The notes beneath the pieces are model-generated. The model worked only from the letters and a program-made list of their open reading frames with translations, searched no databases and had not been told where the DNA came from. A stretch of DNA of 56,011 bases from an uncultured Nitrosomonadales bacterium (GTDB lineage: Bacteria > Pseudomonadota > Gammaproteobacteria > Burkholderiales > Methylophilaceae): the NCBI GenBank assembly GCA_913058475.1, contig CAJXQA010000004.1:1-56011 (forward strand). Reading direction: 5' to 3'. Positions within the stretch are counted from its first letter, which is position 1, and the number at the start of each line of letters is the position of its first letter. Of the stretch, positions 1 to 8,560 are shown piece after piece. Made by a program: the position numbers and the translations under genes.

Positions 1-1302
1 ATCTGTAATAGGGCCGTATGCATCCAATGCCACAATAATTCCCGCCATACTTAACATCGATGTCGCTGCAATTGCAACTCCATAAAGCCCAGCAAAATCG
101 AAGGAAGCATAAATTGCTGCACAAACTGAAAGAACGGGTAATGCCGTTGACTTCATTGAGACACCAATTCCCGCAATAATGTTTGTTGCATGTCCTGTTT
201 CTGAAGCTTTAGCCACGTGCTGAACCGGCTTAAACTGTGTACCTGTGTAATATTCAGTAATCAAAACTAGTAGTGCAGTTAAAATTAAACCAACGACTGC
301 TGAGCCAAATAAAGCCGTAGCAGAAAAAGTTTGATCATCAATTTGAATTCCTTCAGGGAACATTTGAATGCTGACGTAATAAAATGCAATCGCTGAAAGA
401 ATACCTGCAACCGCTAGCCCACGATAAAGCGCTGGCATCACATTGGTCATTTTCTTATTAGCTTTTACAAACATACAGCCAATGATTGAAGCTACGATTG
501 AAACCGCACCCAACATTAAAGGATAGAGAACCCCGTTAATATTAGAAATCATTAATGAACCTAATACCATGGTCGCAATAATTGTTACTGCGTAAGTCTC
601 AAATAAGTCAGCTGCCATACCGGCACAATCACCCACGTTGTCACCCACGTTATCTGCAATCACTGCAGGATTTCTTGGATCATCTTCAGGAATTCCAGCC
701 TCAACCTTACCTACTAAGTCAGCGCCGACATCAGCACCCTTAGTAAAAATACCACCACCCAAACGGGCGAAAATAGAAATTAGTGAAGAACCAAAAGCTA
801 GACCAATTAGAGGGTTTAATGCTTCAGTTGTTGTGAGTGTTTCACCACCTAAATAAAGGTAAAAACCTGCGACACCCAATAAACCTAAACCTACCACCAA
901 CATACCTGTAATAGCACCGCCTTTAAAGGCGACATCAAATGCTTGAGGTAAACCTTTTGTTGCAGCTTGCGCAGTCCTGACGTTTGCACGGACAGAAACG
1001 TTCATACCGATAAAGCCACATAATCCTGATAACACAGCTCCAATAACAAAACCAATCGCAGTATTACAATCAATAAAGTAATAGATAAGTGCTGCTAAAA
1101 TAATTCCAACAATTCCAATTGTTTTGTATTGTCTAGTTAAGTAGGCTGCTGCACCATCTTGAATAGCGCCGGCAATTTCTTTCATTTTCGCATTGCCTGC
1201 CGGTAGGTTGATAATCCATTTGGACATAACCAATCCATAAATAACAGCCAAAATGGCTGCGCCTATAGCTATATTAATTACTGGGTAATCGACTAGTGAC
1301 AT
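1..1302 (-). CDS. hppA: Membrane-bound proton-translocating pyrophosphatase, 5' part only
   Basis: Inner-membrane pump that couples hydrolysis of pyrophosphate to cation (usually H+) export, saving energy released by biosynthetic reactions. I translated the open frame by hand: it starts [16 protein letters not shown] and runs 434 codons without a stop to the left edge. The family is about 660-700 residues, so roughly the last third is missing. Hydrophobic helices alternate with the substrate-site loop (about residues 180-225), which carries [14 protein letters not shown] followed by [20 protein letters not shown], the family's Mg-PPi-binding signature. A later loop has [13 protein letters not shown]. 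The start is supported by GGAGGA (1306-1311), just upstream of the ATG. The residue that separates K+-dependent from K+-independent enzymes lies in the missing part, so ion dependence cannot be called. Confidence 0.95.
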   Translation of the reverse strand, partial: MSLVDYPVINIAIGAAILAVIYGLVMSKWIINLPAGNAKMKEIAGAIQDGAAAYLTRQYKTIGIVGIILAALIYYFIDCNTAIGFVIGAVLSGLCGFIGMNVSVRANVRTAQAATKGLPQAFDVAFKGGAITGMLVVGLGLLGVAGFYLYLGGETLTTTEALNPLIGLAFGSSLISIFARLGGGIFTKGADVGADLVGKVEAGIPEDDPRNPAVIADNVGDNVGDCAGMAADLFETYAVTIIATMVLGSLMISNINGVLYPLMLGAVSIVASIIGCMFVKANKKMTNVMPALYRGLAVAGILSAIAFYYVSIQMFPEGIQIDDQTFSATALFGSAVVGLILTALLVLITEYYTGTQFKPVQHVAKASETGHATNIIAGIGVSMKSTALPVLSVCAAIYASFDFAGLYGVAIAATSMLSMAGIIVALDAYGPITD

Positions 1303-1325
1303 ATTTCCTCCATGAGTTTTTAAAA

Positions 1326-1349
1326 TTCAAGTCTTCTATATGACTTGAA
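1326..1349 (-). terminator. Inverted repeat between the TauE gene and hppA, possible weak terminator or leader hairpin
   Basis: The arms TTCAAGTC (1326-1333) and GACTTGAA (1342-1349) are a perfect 8-bp inverted repeat around an 8-nt loop. Read on the minus strand, the stem is followed by TTTT and then A residues. It could end the exporter transcript, or it could sit in the hppA leader about 24 nt before the start codon. The short T run makes a strong intrinsic terminator unlikely. Confidence 0.35.
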
Positions 1350-1437
1350 AAAAATAATGCGTAATTATAACTGTTTTGAGATAAGGTTCAATCAAAAAAA
1401 TGAATTAAAAATATACAGTTACAAAGTTCAAACCTGC

Positions 1438-2229
1438 TTAATTTAAAAGCATCATAATTCCAATTATTATAAGTAACAGCCCAAACAATCTTTTAATCAG
1501 AAGATCATCTAATTTTAAGAGCCATCCTGCAGATAATTTGATAAAGATGAGGCTAGGCAGGGTTAAAAATAGTATTGCGGGGGTATAGATAAAGCCAAAT
1601 GTCAGTTGGTCATTCAATCCTGAATAAAGGTAACCTACATATATTGCAATTGATGCACTGAGCCCGATAAAAAAACCTAAAACACTAGATGTTCCAATAG
1701 CAAGTTTGGGAGGGATGTTATTTTTAATCAAAAAAGGCACAAATAAGGTTGCTCCGCCAATACCAACAATGCCTGAAATAATCGAAAAAATAAAACTAAT
1801 AACATTTGAGAGTAATCGACTAGGCAAAGTATTTTTTTTTAACACTTCTTGATGCTTAAATAATTTATAGGCAATCGCGAAAGCGTAAAAAATAAAAAAA
1901 TACTTTAAGAGGTCGCCCGGGAAACTTTTAATAAAGAATCCTATCGCTATAGACCCTAAAATCAATCCAGGGAAAAATCTTTTTATAATTCTATGGTCGA
2001 CATTATTATTTTTGGAGTGCGCATAGGCAGCCATCGCACCTGTAATGACCATAGAGGCTAATGATGTACTAATGCCAATAATAATGGCCTGATCAAATGG
2101 GGTGTTGGAAAAATAAACTAGACAGTAGGTCACGACTGGCACAATCACAAGACCACCACCTAATCCAAATAAACCCGCTGCTATACCAATAAAGATACCG
2201 GAAAAAATGAAGATGATGATTTCAGCCAT
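1438..2229 (-). CDS. TauE/SafE-family sulfite/sulfonate exporter-like membrane protein
   Basis: A 263-residue integral membrane protein with about eight hydrophobic helices arranged as two similar halves, the TauE/SafE (formerly DUF81) fold. The N-terminal half has GLFGLGGGLVIVPVV (about residues 20-34). The second half repeats the glycine-rich motif as ISGIVGIGGATLFVPFL (about 151-167). Both are the family's hallmark. Members export small organic or inorganic sulfur anions (sulfite, sulfoacetate) and related compounds; the substrate cannot be read from sequence. The gene lies 11 bp downstream of dciA on the same strand and 135 bp upstream of hppA, and may be the last gene of the dciA transcript. 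The start ATG overlaps no other gene. Confidence 0.88.
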   Translation of the reverse strand: MAEIIIFIFSGIFIGIAAGLFGLGGGLVIVPVVTYCLVYFSNTPFDQAIIIGISTSLASMVITGAMAAYAHSKNNNVDHRIIKRFFPGLILGSIAIGFFIKSFPGDLLKYFFIFYAFAIAYKLFKHQEVLKKNTLPSRLLSNVISFIFSIISGIVGIGGATLFVPFLIKNNIPPKLAIGTSSVLGFFIGLSASIAIYVGYLYSGLNDQLTFGFIYTPAILFLTLPSLIFIKLSAGWLLKLDDLLIKRLFGLLLIIIGIMMLLN

Positions 2230-2240
2230 GATTAATTAAA

Positions 2241-2663
2241 TTATTTTTTCGGTTTAAATAAACTATTCAATATTTTTTTTAAAGGAGAGTCACTCATCTC
2301 TGCTTTCAGATCTTTAAGAGATTGGTTAGCCGAAGCCGGAATATTTTTTACATTTCTTTTCGGATTTTTAGGGTGGTGAATAGCTACGTTAATTTTAATT
2401 TTTTTAATTTTTATTTCTATTTTATTTGTGTCGTTAATTTGATCTATGAGTGATGCGCTTGACATCTTTAATTGAGAAGCAACAGCACTATTCGTAACTT
2501 CAATCATAAACACATCATTGTGAATATTTTTTGCGAGGACTTTCCCTTTAAATTTTTTATCTAAGTTGCTCAATAGAATTTTTTGCAACGAATCATGCTC
2601 TTTTTTTATTGCATTAAATTCAGAAAATTTTTGACCATCTAATAACTTTTTTATGGGTTCCAT
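2241..2663 (-). CDS. dciA: DUF721/DciA-family protein, likely replicative-helicase loader
   Basis: A 140-residue basic protein. Residues about 20-100 match the DUF721 (DciA) pattern, a KH-like fold seen in LLSNLDKKFKGKVLAKNI followed by VFMIEVTNSAVASQLKM. DciA proteins load or assist the DnaB helicase in bacteria that lack DnaC. The C-terminus is a short lysine-rich tail. The gene faces the M23 peptidase and secA in the usual betaproteobacterial arrangement, which supports the family call. Only 48 bp separate its start from the preferred start of the peptidase, so the two share a very small divergent promoter region. Family assignment is good; helicase loading is inferred from better-studied members. 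Confidence 0.7.
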   Translation of the reverse strand: MEPIKKLLDGQKFSEFNAIKKEHDSLQKILLSNLDKKFKGKVLAKNIHNDVFMIEVTNSAVASQLKMSSASLIDQINDTNKIEIKIKKIKINVAIHHPKNPKRNVKNIPASANQSLKDLKAEMSDSPLKKILNSLFKPKK

Positions 2664-2711
2664 ACTATAATGCTACCTTATTTTAATAATAGAATAACCA
2701 ACAAATTAAAG

Positions 2712-3596
2712 ATGAAAATTTTATTTCTTAATAAAAATGCTAAGAAACCTAAAAGTATCAATTTTTATTCGCTATGTTTATCAATCTTGATAATTTTTAC
2801 GATAGGTTTTGCCTTTGCATTCACTATCTTTAATAAACAAGATAAAGAGGCAACTCTTAACCCACAATTATTGTCTGTAGAAGGGAAAGAAGTTAATCTT
2901 TCGAAACAAGAAATAGATCTTTACATAAGTCAGATTGGAGAACTTAATGCACGTATAATGCAACTCGATGTCCAGTCTGAAAGAATACAAGAAATAATGA
3001 AAAGCCAAATTTTGGGTAAGGAAAAACTACCCAAGTTAAACGAAAAAAAAAATAAAAGCTCGGGCGGTCCTTTTATCAATGAAAATTTAACGTCAGGTGA
3101 TATTCATAAAGTCTTAACCCATCTGCTAGGAAAGGTTGAAAAAAGAGAAATTTTTTATAACAAAAAAGAAGCGTTTCTTTTGAAGCAATCAGTACTAAAC
3201 GAAACATTACCAACACTTTATCCGGTTGAAGTTCCATATACCTCATCAAGTTTTGGCTGGAGGAGAGATCCTTTTCTGGGTGTTCGTGCTTTTCACTCTG
3301 GTTTAGATTTTAGTGCAGCGCATGGTGAGAAAATAATGGCGACTGGAGCTGGAATAGTCACTATGGTTGCAAAAGAAAAAAATTATGGAAATGTTTTGAA
3401 GATTAAGCATGGCGATGGCCTAGAAACTAGGTATGCTCATTGCTCAAAAATTTTAGTTAAAAAGGGCGATATTATTGAAAGAAATCAGGTGATAGCGTTA
3501 GTTGGGAATACAGGACGCTCAACCGGCCCGCATTTGCATTACGAAATTAGGTTGAATGGAAGGGCACTAGATCCAAGGCAATATTTAAAAAAATAA
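2712..3596 (+). CDS. M23-family (LytM) metallopeptidase, membrane-anchored
   Basis: Murein endopeptidase or division-hydrolase activator of the LytM class. A single N-terminal membrane helix (residues about 18-38 from the chosen start) is followed by a periplasmic helical stretch likely to form a coiled coil (about 60-100), then the peptidase domain. The zinc ligands are visible in FHSGLDFSA (H and D) and HLHYEIR (HxH), with the usual GNVLKIKHGDG and NTGRSTGPHLHYE segments, so the enzyme looks active. An ATG at 2670 would add 14 residues, but it sits only 6 bp from the divergent dciA start. MKILFLNKN at 2712 matches the usual MHxxLV beginning of betaproteobacterial homologues, so I prefer it. 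secA follows 12 bp downstream. Confidence 0.87.
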   Translation: MKILFLNKNAKKPKSINFYSLCLSILIIFTIGFAFAFTIFNKQDKEATLNPQLLSVEGKEVNLSKQEIDLYISQIGELNARIMQLDVQSERIQEIMKSQILGKEKLPKLNEKKNKSSGGPFINENLTSGDIHKVLTHLLGKVEKREIFYNKKEAFLLKQSVLNETLPTLYPVEVPYTSSSFGWRRDPFLGVRAFHSGLDFSAAHGEKIMATGAGIVTMVAKEKNYGNVLKIKHGDGLETRYAHCSKILVKKGDIIERNQVIALVGNTGRSTGPHLHYEIRLNGRALDPRQYLKK

Positions 3597-3608
3597 TATA
3601 AGACAATT

Positions 3609-6278
3609 ATGCTAAAAAATTTATTAGGAAGTATTTTTGGAACACGAAATGATCGATTAATTTCTAACTATAAAAAATTAGTTACCCAAATTAATGCGCT
3701 TGAAGATAAGGTAAAAAAATTAAAAGATGCTGACTTCAAGAATAAGACAGAGGAATTTAAAGAACGAATTAAGAGAGGAGAATCTCTTGAAAGTCTTCTT
3801 GTTGAGGTTTTTGCTCATGTAAGGGAAGCCGGAGTTAGATCATTAGGCATGCGCCATTTTGATGAACAATTAATTGGCGGCATGGTTTTAAACGACAACA
3901 AAATTTCTGAGATGCGTACAGGAGAGGGAAAGACGTTGGTTGCCACGCTTCCTGTTTACCTAAATGCACTATCAGGGAAGGGAGTGCATGTCGTTACAGT
4001 TAACGATTATTTAGCTAAGCGTGATGCGGAATGGATGGGTAAGCTTTATAACTTTCTTGGCTTAACCGTGGGCATTAACCTTTCAAGAATTGCGCCTGAA
4101 GAAAAGAAAAAAGCTTATGAATCTGATATCACCTACGGCACAAATAATGAATTTGGATTTGATTATTTGCGAGACAATATGGTCTACGCGGCATCAGAAA
4201 GAGTTCAAAAACCATTAAATTTCGCTGTCGTTGACGAAGTTGATTCAATATTAATTGATGAGGCAAGAACGCCTTTAATTATTTCAGGGCAAGCAGAAGA
4301 CAATATTGATTTATACAAAAAAATCGATGCGATTATCCCTCAATTAAAAAAACAAGACAAACCTGATAGCAAAGGTGACTTTTGGCTTGATGAAAAATCA
4401 AATCAAGCAGTACTATCAGATGATGGCCACATTAATATTGAAAAAATACTTGTTAAGGCTGGAATACTCGAAAAAGACTCTAATTTATATGATGCCGCAA
4501 ATATAAATTTACTGCATCATATAAATTCCTCCTTAAGAGCGCATTATCTGTTTATTAAAGATAAGGATTATGTTGTTGCAGATGGCGCAGTAACCATTGT
4601 TGATGAATTTACAGGCAGGATGATGCCAGGAAGGCGCTGGGGAGATGGTCTTCACCAAGCTATAGAAGCGAAAGAAAATGTTTCCATTCAAAAAGAGAAT
4701 CAAACTTTAGCAGGTATTACTTTTCAAAATTATTTTAGAATGTATGGCAAGCTTTGTGGTATGACAGGAACTGCCGATACCGAAGCAGAGGAGTTTAATT
4801 CTATTTATGGGCTTGAGACTGTCGTGATTCCTCCTCACCTACCAACCGTTAGAAAAGATAAAATTGATAAAATTTATCGTACCTCTGAAGAGAGATATAT
4901 TGCCGTATTGGAAGATATCAAGGAATGCGCAAAAAAATCTCAACCTGTTTTGGTAGGAACAACATCAATTGAAAATTCAGAGTTGATTTCAAGGCTTTTG
5001 AATAAGTCAAAGTTAAATCATCAAGTACTGAATGCTAAGCAACATGAAAAAGAGGCAAATATTATTGTTCAAGCAGGCCAGCCAAGCATGATTACCATTG
5101 CAACAAATATGGCGGGACGAGGAACGGATATTGTTTTAGGTGGCAATATTGAGCCAGAAATTGAACAAGTAAGAAATAACGGTAAGCTAAATCAGTCACA
5201 GCAAGATAAAAAAATAAAAGAAATTAAGGCAAAATGGGATGGCCTTCACCAGCGAGTTTTAGATGCGGGTGGCTTACATATTATTGGCACAGAGCGTCAT
5301 GAATCAAGAAGAGTAGATAATCAATTAAGAGGAAGATCAGGTAGGCAGGGCGATCCAGGTTCTAGTTCTTTTTATTTATCCCTTGAAGACTCACTCCTTA
5401 GAATATTTGCATCAGATCGAGTTTCATCAATCATGGAAAAATTAAAAATGCCTAAAGGTGAGGCAATTGAGCATCCATGGGTAAATAAATCAATCGAAGG
5501 TGCACAAAGAAAAGTTGAAGCAAGAAACTTCGATATTCGTAAACAGCTATTAGAGTTTGATGATGTCCCAAGCAACCAAAGAAAAGTAATCTATGAGCAA
5601 AGAAATGACATTCTAGATAGCAATAGTATGAAAGACACAGTTACACGTATTAGGGAAGATGTGATAACTCAAACAATATATGACTATATGCCACCAGAAA
5701 GTATTGAAGAGCAGTGGGACCTTCCTACTTTAGAAAGTAAATTACAAGGTGAATATAACTTAAAAGTTGATATAAAGGGTTGGTTTAAAAAGGAACCTAA
5801 TCTTGCGATAGAAGAAGTTGTAAAGAGAACTAATGAAGCAGCCAATAAAATTTATGCGGAAAAAGAAAAGTTAGCAGGTGTTGAGGCGCTTCATCACTTT
5901 GAAAGATCAGCAATGCTTCAAATTATTGATCATCAATGGAGATCACACCTATCTAGCTTAGATCAACTCAGGCAGGGTATTGGTTTGAGAGCCTATGGAC
6001 AAAAGGATCCAAAGCAAGAATTTAAAAAAGAAGCTTTTGCTTTATTTGAAGCATTGCTTGAATCAATAAAATATGAAAGTACGCGTGTTTTAATGCTCGT
6101 TCAGGTTAAAAATGAAAAAGATGCATCTGCAATCGATAAAAAAAATTCTGAGCAAGTTAAAAATGCCCAAGAAAATGAGAAAAAAAATGACCAACAATTA
6201 AAAAAAGTTGGAAGAAATGAACCATGTCCATGCGGCAGTGGGAAAAAATATAAACATTGTTGTGGAGCATTGAAGTAA
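3609..6278 (+). CDS. secA: Preprotein translocase ATPase SecA
   Basis: Motor ATPase that drives unfolded preproteins through SecYEG. At 889 residues it is full length for a proteobacterial SecA. Walker A is in [14 protein letters not shown] (about residue 100-113), Walker B/DEAD-like in [17 protein letters not shown] (about 207-223), and the helicase motif VI region in [17 protein letters not shown] (about 576-592). The C-terminus ends in the zinc-binding SecB/ribosome-interaction motif [19 protein letters not shown], with three cysteines plus histidine/cysteine as expected. The stop codon overlaps the next start (TAATG), which suggests translational coupling with the small DUF1289 gene. Confidence 0.98.
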   Translation: MLKNLLGSIFGTRNDRLISNYKKLVTQINALEDKVKKLKDADFKNKTEEFKERIKRGESLESLLVEVFAHVREAGVRSLGMRHFDEQLIGGMVLNDNKISEMRTGEGKTLVATLPVYLNALSGKGVHVVTVNDYLAKRDAEWMGKLYNFLGLTVGINLSRIAPEEKKKAYESDITYGTNNEFGFDYLRDNMVYAASERVQKPLNFAVVDEVDSILIDEARTPLIISGQAEDNIDLYKKIDAIIPQLKKQDKPDSKGDFWLDEKSNQAVLSDDGHINIEKILVKAGILEKDSNLYDAANINLLHHINSSLRAHYLFIKDKDYVVADGAVTIVDEFTGRMMPGRRWGDGLHQAIEAKENVSIQKENQTLAGITFQNYFRMYGKLCGMTGTADTEAEEFNSIYGLETVVIPPHLPTVRKDKIDKIYRTSEERYIAVLEDIKECAKKSQPVLVGTTSIENSELISRLLNKSKLNHQVLNAKQHEKEANIIVQAGQPSMITIATNMAGRGTDIVLGGNIEPEIEQVRNNGKLNQSQQDKKIKEIKAKWDGLHQRVLDAGGLHIIGTERHESRRVDNQLRGRSGRQGDPGSSSFYLSLEDSLLRIFASDRVSSIMEKLKMPKGEAIEHPWVNKSIEGAQRKVEARNFDIRKQLLEFDDVPSNQRKVIYEQRNDILDSNSMKDTVTRIREDVITQTIYDYMPPESIEEQWDLPTLESKLQGEYNLKVDIKGWFKKEPNLAIEEVVKRTNEAANKIYAEKEKLAGVEALHHFERSAMLQIIDHQWRSHLSSLDQLRQGIGLRAYGQKDPKQEFKKEAFALFEALLESIKYESTRVLMLVQVKNEKDASAIDKKNSEQVKNAQENEKKNDQQLKKVGRNEPCPCGSGKKYKHCCGALK

Positions 6279-6457
6279 TGAGTGAAGATAATGAATTTTC
6301 CACACCCTGTATAGGTGTGTGTCAGTATGATAATGAAGATATTTGTAGAGGTTGTTTTCGGACACTTGATGAAATTTCAAATTGGGCTTTAATGACCGAA
6401 GAGGAAAGAAAAGAAATTATGAAGAAATTGAACCAAAGGGCTGAATCTTTGTTTTAA
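6278..6457 (+). CDS. Small cysteine-containing DUF1289-family protein
   Basis: A 59-residue protein beginning [15 protein letters not shown]. The pattern CxxxC...C...C (TPCIGVCQYDNEDICRGCFRT), followed by a helical segment with EISNWALMTEEER, is typical of DUF1289 (YdhL-like) proteins, which have no established function and may bind a metal or Fe-S cluster. I chose the ATG at 6278, which overlaps the secA stop as TAATG. A longer frame from 6257 would run into secA coding sequence. The 3' end shares the tetranucleotide TTAA with the convergent nth stop. Confidence 0.82.
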   Translation: MSEDNEFSTPCIGVCQYDNEDICRGCFRTLDEISNWALMTEEERKEIMKKLNQRAESLF

Positions 6458-7086
6458 AAAATTTTCTTTTTATATTCACATAAAGTTTTAATCACGCATC
6501 GTCCACACAGCGGAGTAATGGATTTGCAGACATATCTTCCATGGAGAATTAAGAGGTGATGAGCATCGTTTAAAAATTCACTAGGTATTAATTTTGTTAA
6601 TCTTCTTTCAACAGTTAAAGGTGTTTTGGCTGGAGCGATATTAATTCTGTTAGCAAGTCTAAAAAGGTGAGTATCAACAGCAATTACTGGCTCATTAAAT
6701 AAGGTATTTAATATTACATTTGCTGTTTTGCGGCCTACCCCAGGAAGGCTTTCCAGATCTGTTCGATTAGCAGGCACTGTGCTGTTAAATTCCTTTAGTA
6801 ATTTTAGGCTTGTTGCCTGAATGTTTTTTGCCTTATTTCTGTAAAGACCAATTGAGTTTATTAACTGTTCAATTTTGTTAACCGTTAAGTTGCTCAAAGA
6901 TAAAGGTGTATTTGCAATATTGAACAATTTTTTTGTAACTTTATTGACCGCTATATCTGTTGTCTGCGCAGAAAGAATGACCGAAATCAATAGCTCAAAT
7001 GGAGAGTGATAAACTAACTCAGTAGTAGGATTAGGTGTATTTTCTTTTAGGAGAGTAAATATAGCTCTCCTTTTTTCTGTATTCAT
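6454..7086 (-). CDS. nth: Endonuclease III, DNA glycosylase/AP lyase
   Basis: Base-excision repair enzyme that removes oxidised pyrimidines and cuts the abasic site. It has 210 residues, the normal length. The helix-hairpin-helix is LPGVGRKTANVIL, containing the catalytic lysine. VDTHLFRLANR carries the catalytic aspartate. The C-terminus has the [4Fe-4S] ligands spaced C-x6-C-x2-C-x5-C in CKSITPLCGRCVIKTLCEYK. The gene lies 21 bp downstream of the RsxB-like ferredoxin gene on the same strand, a neighbourhood common in betaproteobacteria. It converges on the DUF1289 gene with shared stop bases. Confidence 0.97.
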   Translation of the reverse strand: MNTEKRRAIFTLLKENTPNPTTELVYHSPFELLISVILSAQTTDIAVNKVTKKLFNIANTPLSLSNLTVNKIEQLINSIGLYRNKAKNIQATSLKLLKEFNSTVPANRTDLESLPGVGRKTANVILNTLFNEPVIAVDTHLFRLANRINIAPAKTPLTVERRLTKLIPSEFLNDAHHLLILHGRYVCKSITPLCGRCVIKTLCEYKKKIF

Positions 7087-7107
7087 AGTTTTGTATATAA
7101 GTTACGG

Positions 7108-7695
7108 TTAATTACGCATTTTTTTTAATCTAGCCATAGCATCTGCAATCATTTGTTTTTTTTCAGCATTGGTGACGCGATTAGCTTTTGTATCATTTTT
7201 TTCTCTCAAAATTCGTTGTTGTTTAAATTCATACCGAGATCTTGCCAAGGAAGACCTTTTATTTTTAATAGATTCGTTATCTTCAACATATGAAGGTTCC
7301 ATTTTTATACAATCAACGGGACAAGGCTCAATACATAATTCACACCCAGTACATTCTTCTAAAATTACTGTGTGCATACTTTTACTTGCACCTAATATCG
7401 CATCGACTGGACAAGCTAAAATGCAGAGTGTGCAACCAATACACTTATCCTCTTCAATAATTGCTATTTCTCTTGGTTTACTTACACCATACTTCTCATT
7501 TAATGGTTTGTACTCAACTTTTAATAGTTGCGCAATCTTTAATATGCCTGTTTTACCACCTGGAGGACATTGATTGATATCTGCCTTACCCTCTGCAATG
7601 GCTTTGGCATAAGGCTTACATCCAGAAAAATCACACTTACCACATTGAGTTTGTGGAAGTATAGAATTTATTTTTTCGGTAATATCATCAAGCAT
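7108..7695 (-). CDS. rsxB: RnfB/RsxB-like Fe-S protein without membrane anchor
   Basis: Electron-transfer protein of 195 residues. The N-terminal Fe-S domain has [19 protein letters not shown] followed by CPPGG, the RnfB 4Cys signature. Two bacterial ferredoxin motifs follow: [16 protein letters not shown] (about residues 86-101) and [16 protein letters not shown] (about 115-130). A lysine/arginine-rich tail closes the protein. Classical RnfB starts with a membrane helix, whereas this protein begins directly at the domain ([17 protein letters not shown]). No other rnf gene is nearby. It may therefore be a soluble ferredoxin that serves an oxidoreductase or helps reduce or maintain the cluster of the adjacent Nth. 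That role is inference. Confidence 0.85.
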   Translation of the reverse strand: MLDDITEKINSILPQTQCGKCDFSGCKPYAKAIAEGKADINQCPPGGKTGILKIAQLLKVEYKPLNEKYGVSKPREIAIIEEDKCIGCTLCILACPVDAILGASKSMHTVILEECTGCELCIEPCPVDCIKMEPSYVEDNESIKNKRSSLARSRYEFKQQRILREKNDTKANRVTNAEKKQMIADAMARLKKMRN

Positions 7696-7755
7696 GCATT
7701 AATAATAATAGTTTTCAAGGATAAATGCATTGAAGAAGGTGATTTATATTTAAAG

Positions 7756-7761
7756 TATAAT
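7756..7761 (+). promoter_or_regulatory. Candidate -10 element for the first ferredoxin reductase gene
   Basis: A perfect TATAAT lies in the divergent rsxB/fpr gap, 48 nt before the fpr start codon. A TTGAAG sits upstream at 7730-7735, but the spacing (20 nt) is too long for a good sigma-70 promoter. The assignment therefore rests on the -10 alone. Confidence 0.3.
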
Positions 7762-7808
7762 GAGGACAAATTTCGAAATTTTTTTAATTTGTTATTGGTT
7801 AGACATAT

Positions 7809-8552
7809 ATGGAAGAGTGGTTAGAAGGTGAAGTTGTTAAGAATATAAAGTGGACAAAAAATCTAGCTTCACTAAAAATAAAGGCAAAAATAAATAATCA
7901 CCAAGCAGGGCAGTTCACGAGGATTGGCTTAAAGTTAAATGATGATTTCATAACCCGATCCTATTCATATGCAAGTGCCCCGAAAGATGAATTACTCGAG
8001 ATTATTTATGTAAATATTCCTAATGGCAAACTATCTCCTATTCTTCATAATCTCAAAATAGGTGATAAGGTATCTGTCATGCAACAGGCAATCGGTTATT
8101 TCACACTAGATGAGATACCCGATGGAAAAAATTTATGGATGTTGGCCACTGGGACTGCTCTAGGCGTATTTTTAGCAATATTAAAAACACCGCACCCATG
8201 GAAAAGGTTTAAAAAAATTATCCTAATTCATAGCGTGAGATATTCAGAAGAATTAATCTATCAAGATTTAATAGCAGAGATCAAAAAACTCTATCCAGAT
8301 CAATTCATATATCTAAATTCTGTAACAAGAACCAAGGTTAAGGGCTCCTTTAATTTTCGAATACCCGAGGGACTTTTATCTAAAAAATTTCAAAAGTCTA
8401 CTCAAATAGAAATTAATGAAGATTCACAATTCATGATTTGCGGTAACCCCGAAATGATTAAAGAAACAACCGAGGTATTAAAAAGTTTTGGGCTTAATAA
8501 AAATAGAAGATCAAAGCCAGGAAATATTACTGTAGAAAGATACTGGGTATAA
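7809..8552 (+). CDS. fpr: Ferredoxin/flavodoxin-NADP+ reductase, E. coli Fpr type
   Basis: FAD enzyme that moves electrons between NADPH and ferredoxin or flavodoxin. It has 247 residues, as in E. coli Fpr. The FAD motif is TRSYSYAS (RxYS), the NADP-binding loop is LATGTALGVFLAIL, and a late CGNPEM motif follows. The protein ends in an aromatic tail, VERYWV, where E. coli Fpr ends in tryptophan; this marks the bacterial subclass II. A second, different reductase lies at 12148, so the cell appears to hold two subclasses. The gene is divergent from rsxB and converges on the ETF-QO gene with only 8 bp between stops. Confidence 0.9.
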   Translation: MEEWLEGEVVKNIKWTKNLASLKIKAKINNHQAGQFTRIGLKLNDDFITRSYSYASAPKDELLEIIYVNIPNGKLSPILHNLKIGDKVSVMQQAIGYFTLDEIPDGKNLWMLATGTALGVFLAILKTPHPWKRFKKIILIHSVRYSEELIYQDLIAEIKKLYPDQFIYLNSVTRTKVKGSFNFRIPEGLLSKKFQKSTQIEINEDSQFMICGNPEMIKETTEVLKSFGLNKNRRSKPGNITVERYWV

Positions 8553-8560
8553 ACTACAAG

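Noticed and set aside
638..856. Plus-strand open frame of 72 codons
   Set aside because: It lies antisense within the conserved substrate-loop region of hppA and has no family-like content.
6257..6277. Longer start for the DUF1289 protein
   Set aside because: The extension is secA coding sequence in another frame; the ATG at 6278 with the TAATG overlap is more natural.
7570..7824. 84-codon plus-strand frame spanning the rsxB/fpr gap
   Set aside because: It covers the start of rsxB on the other strand and the fpr start in another frame, with composition unlike its neighbours.
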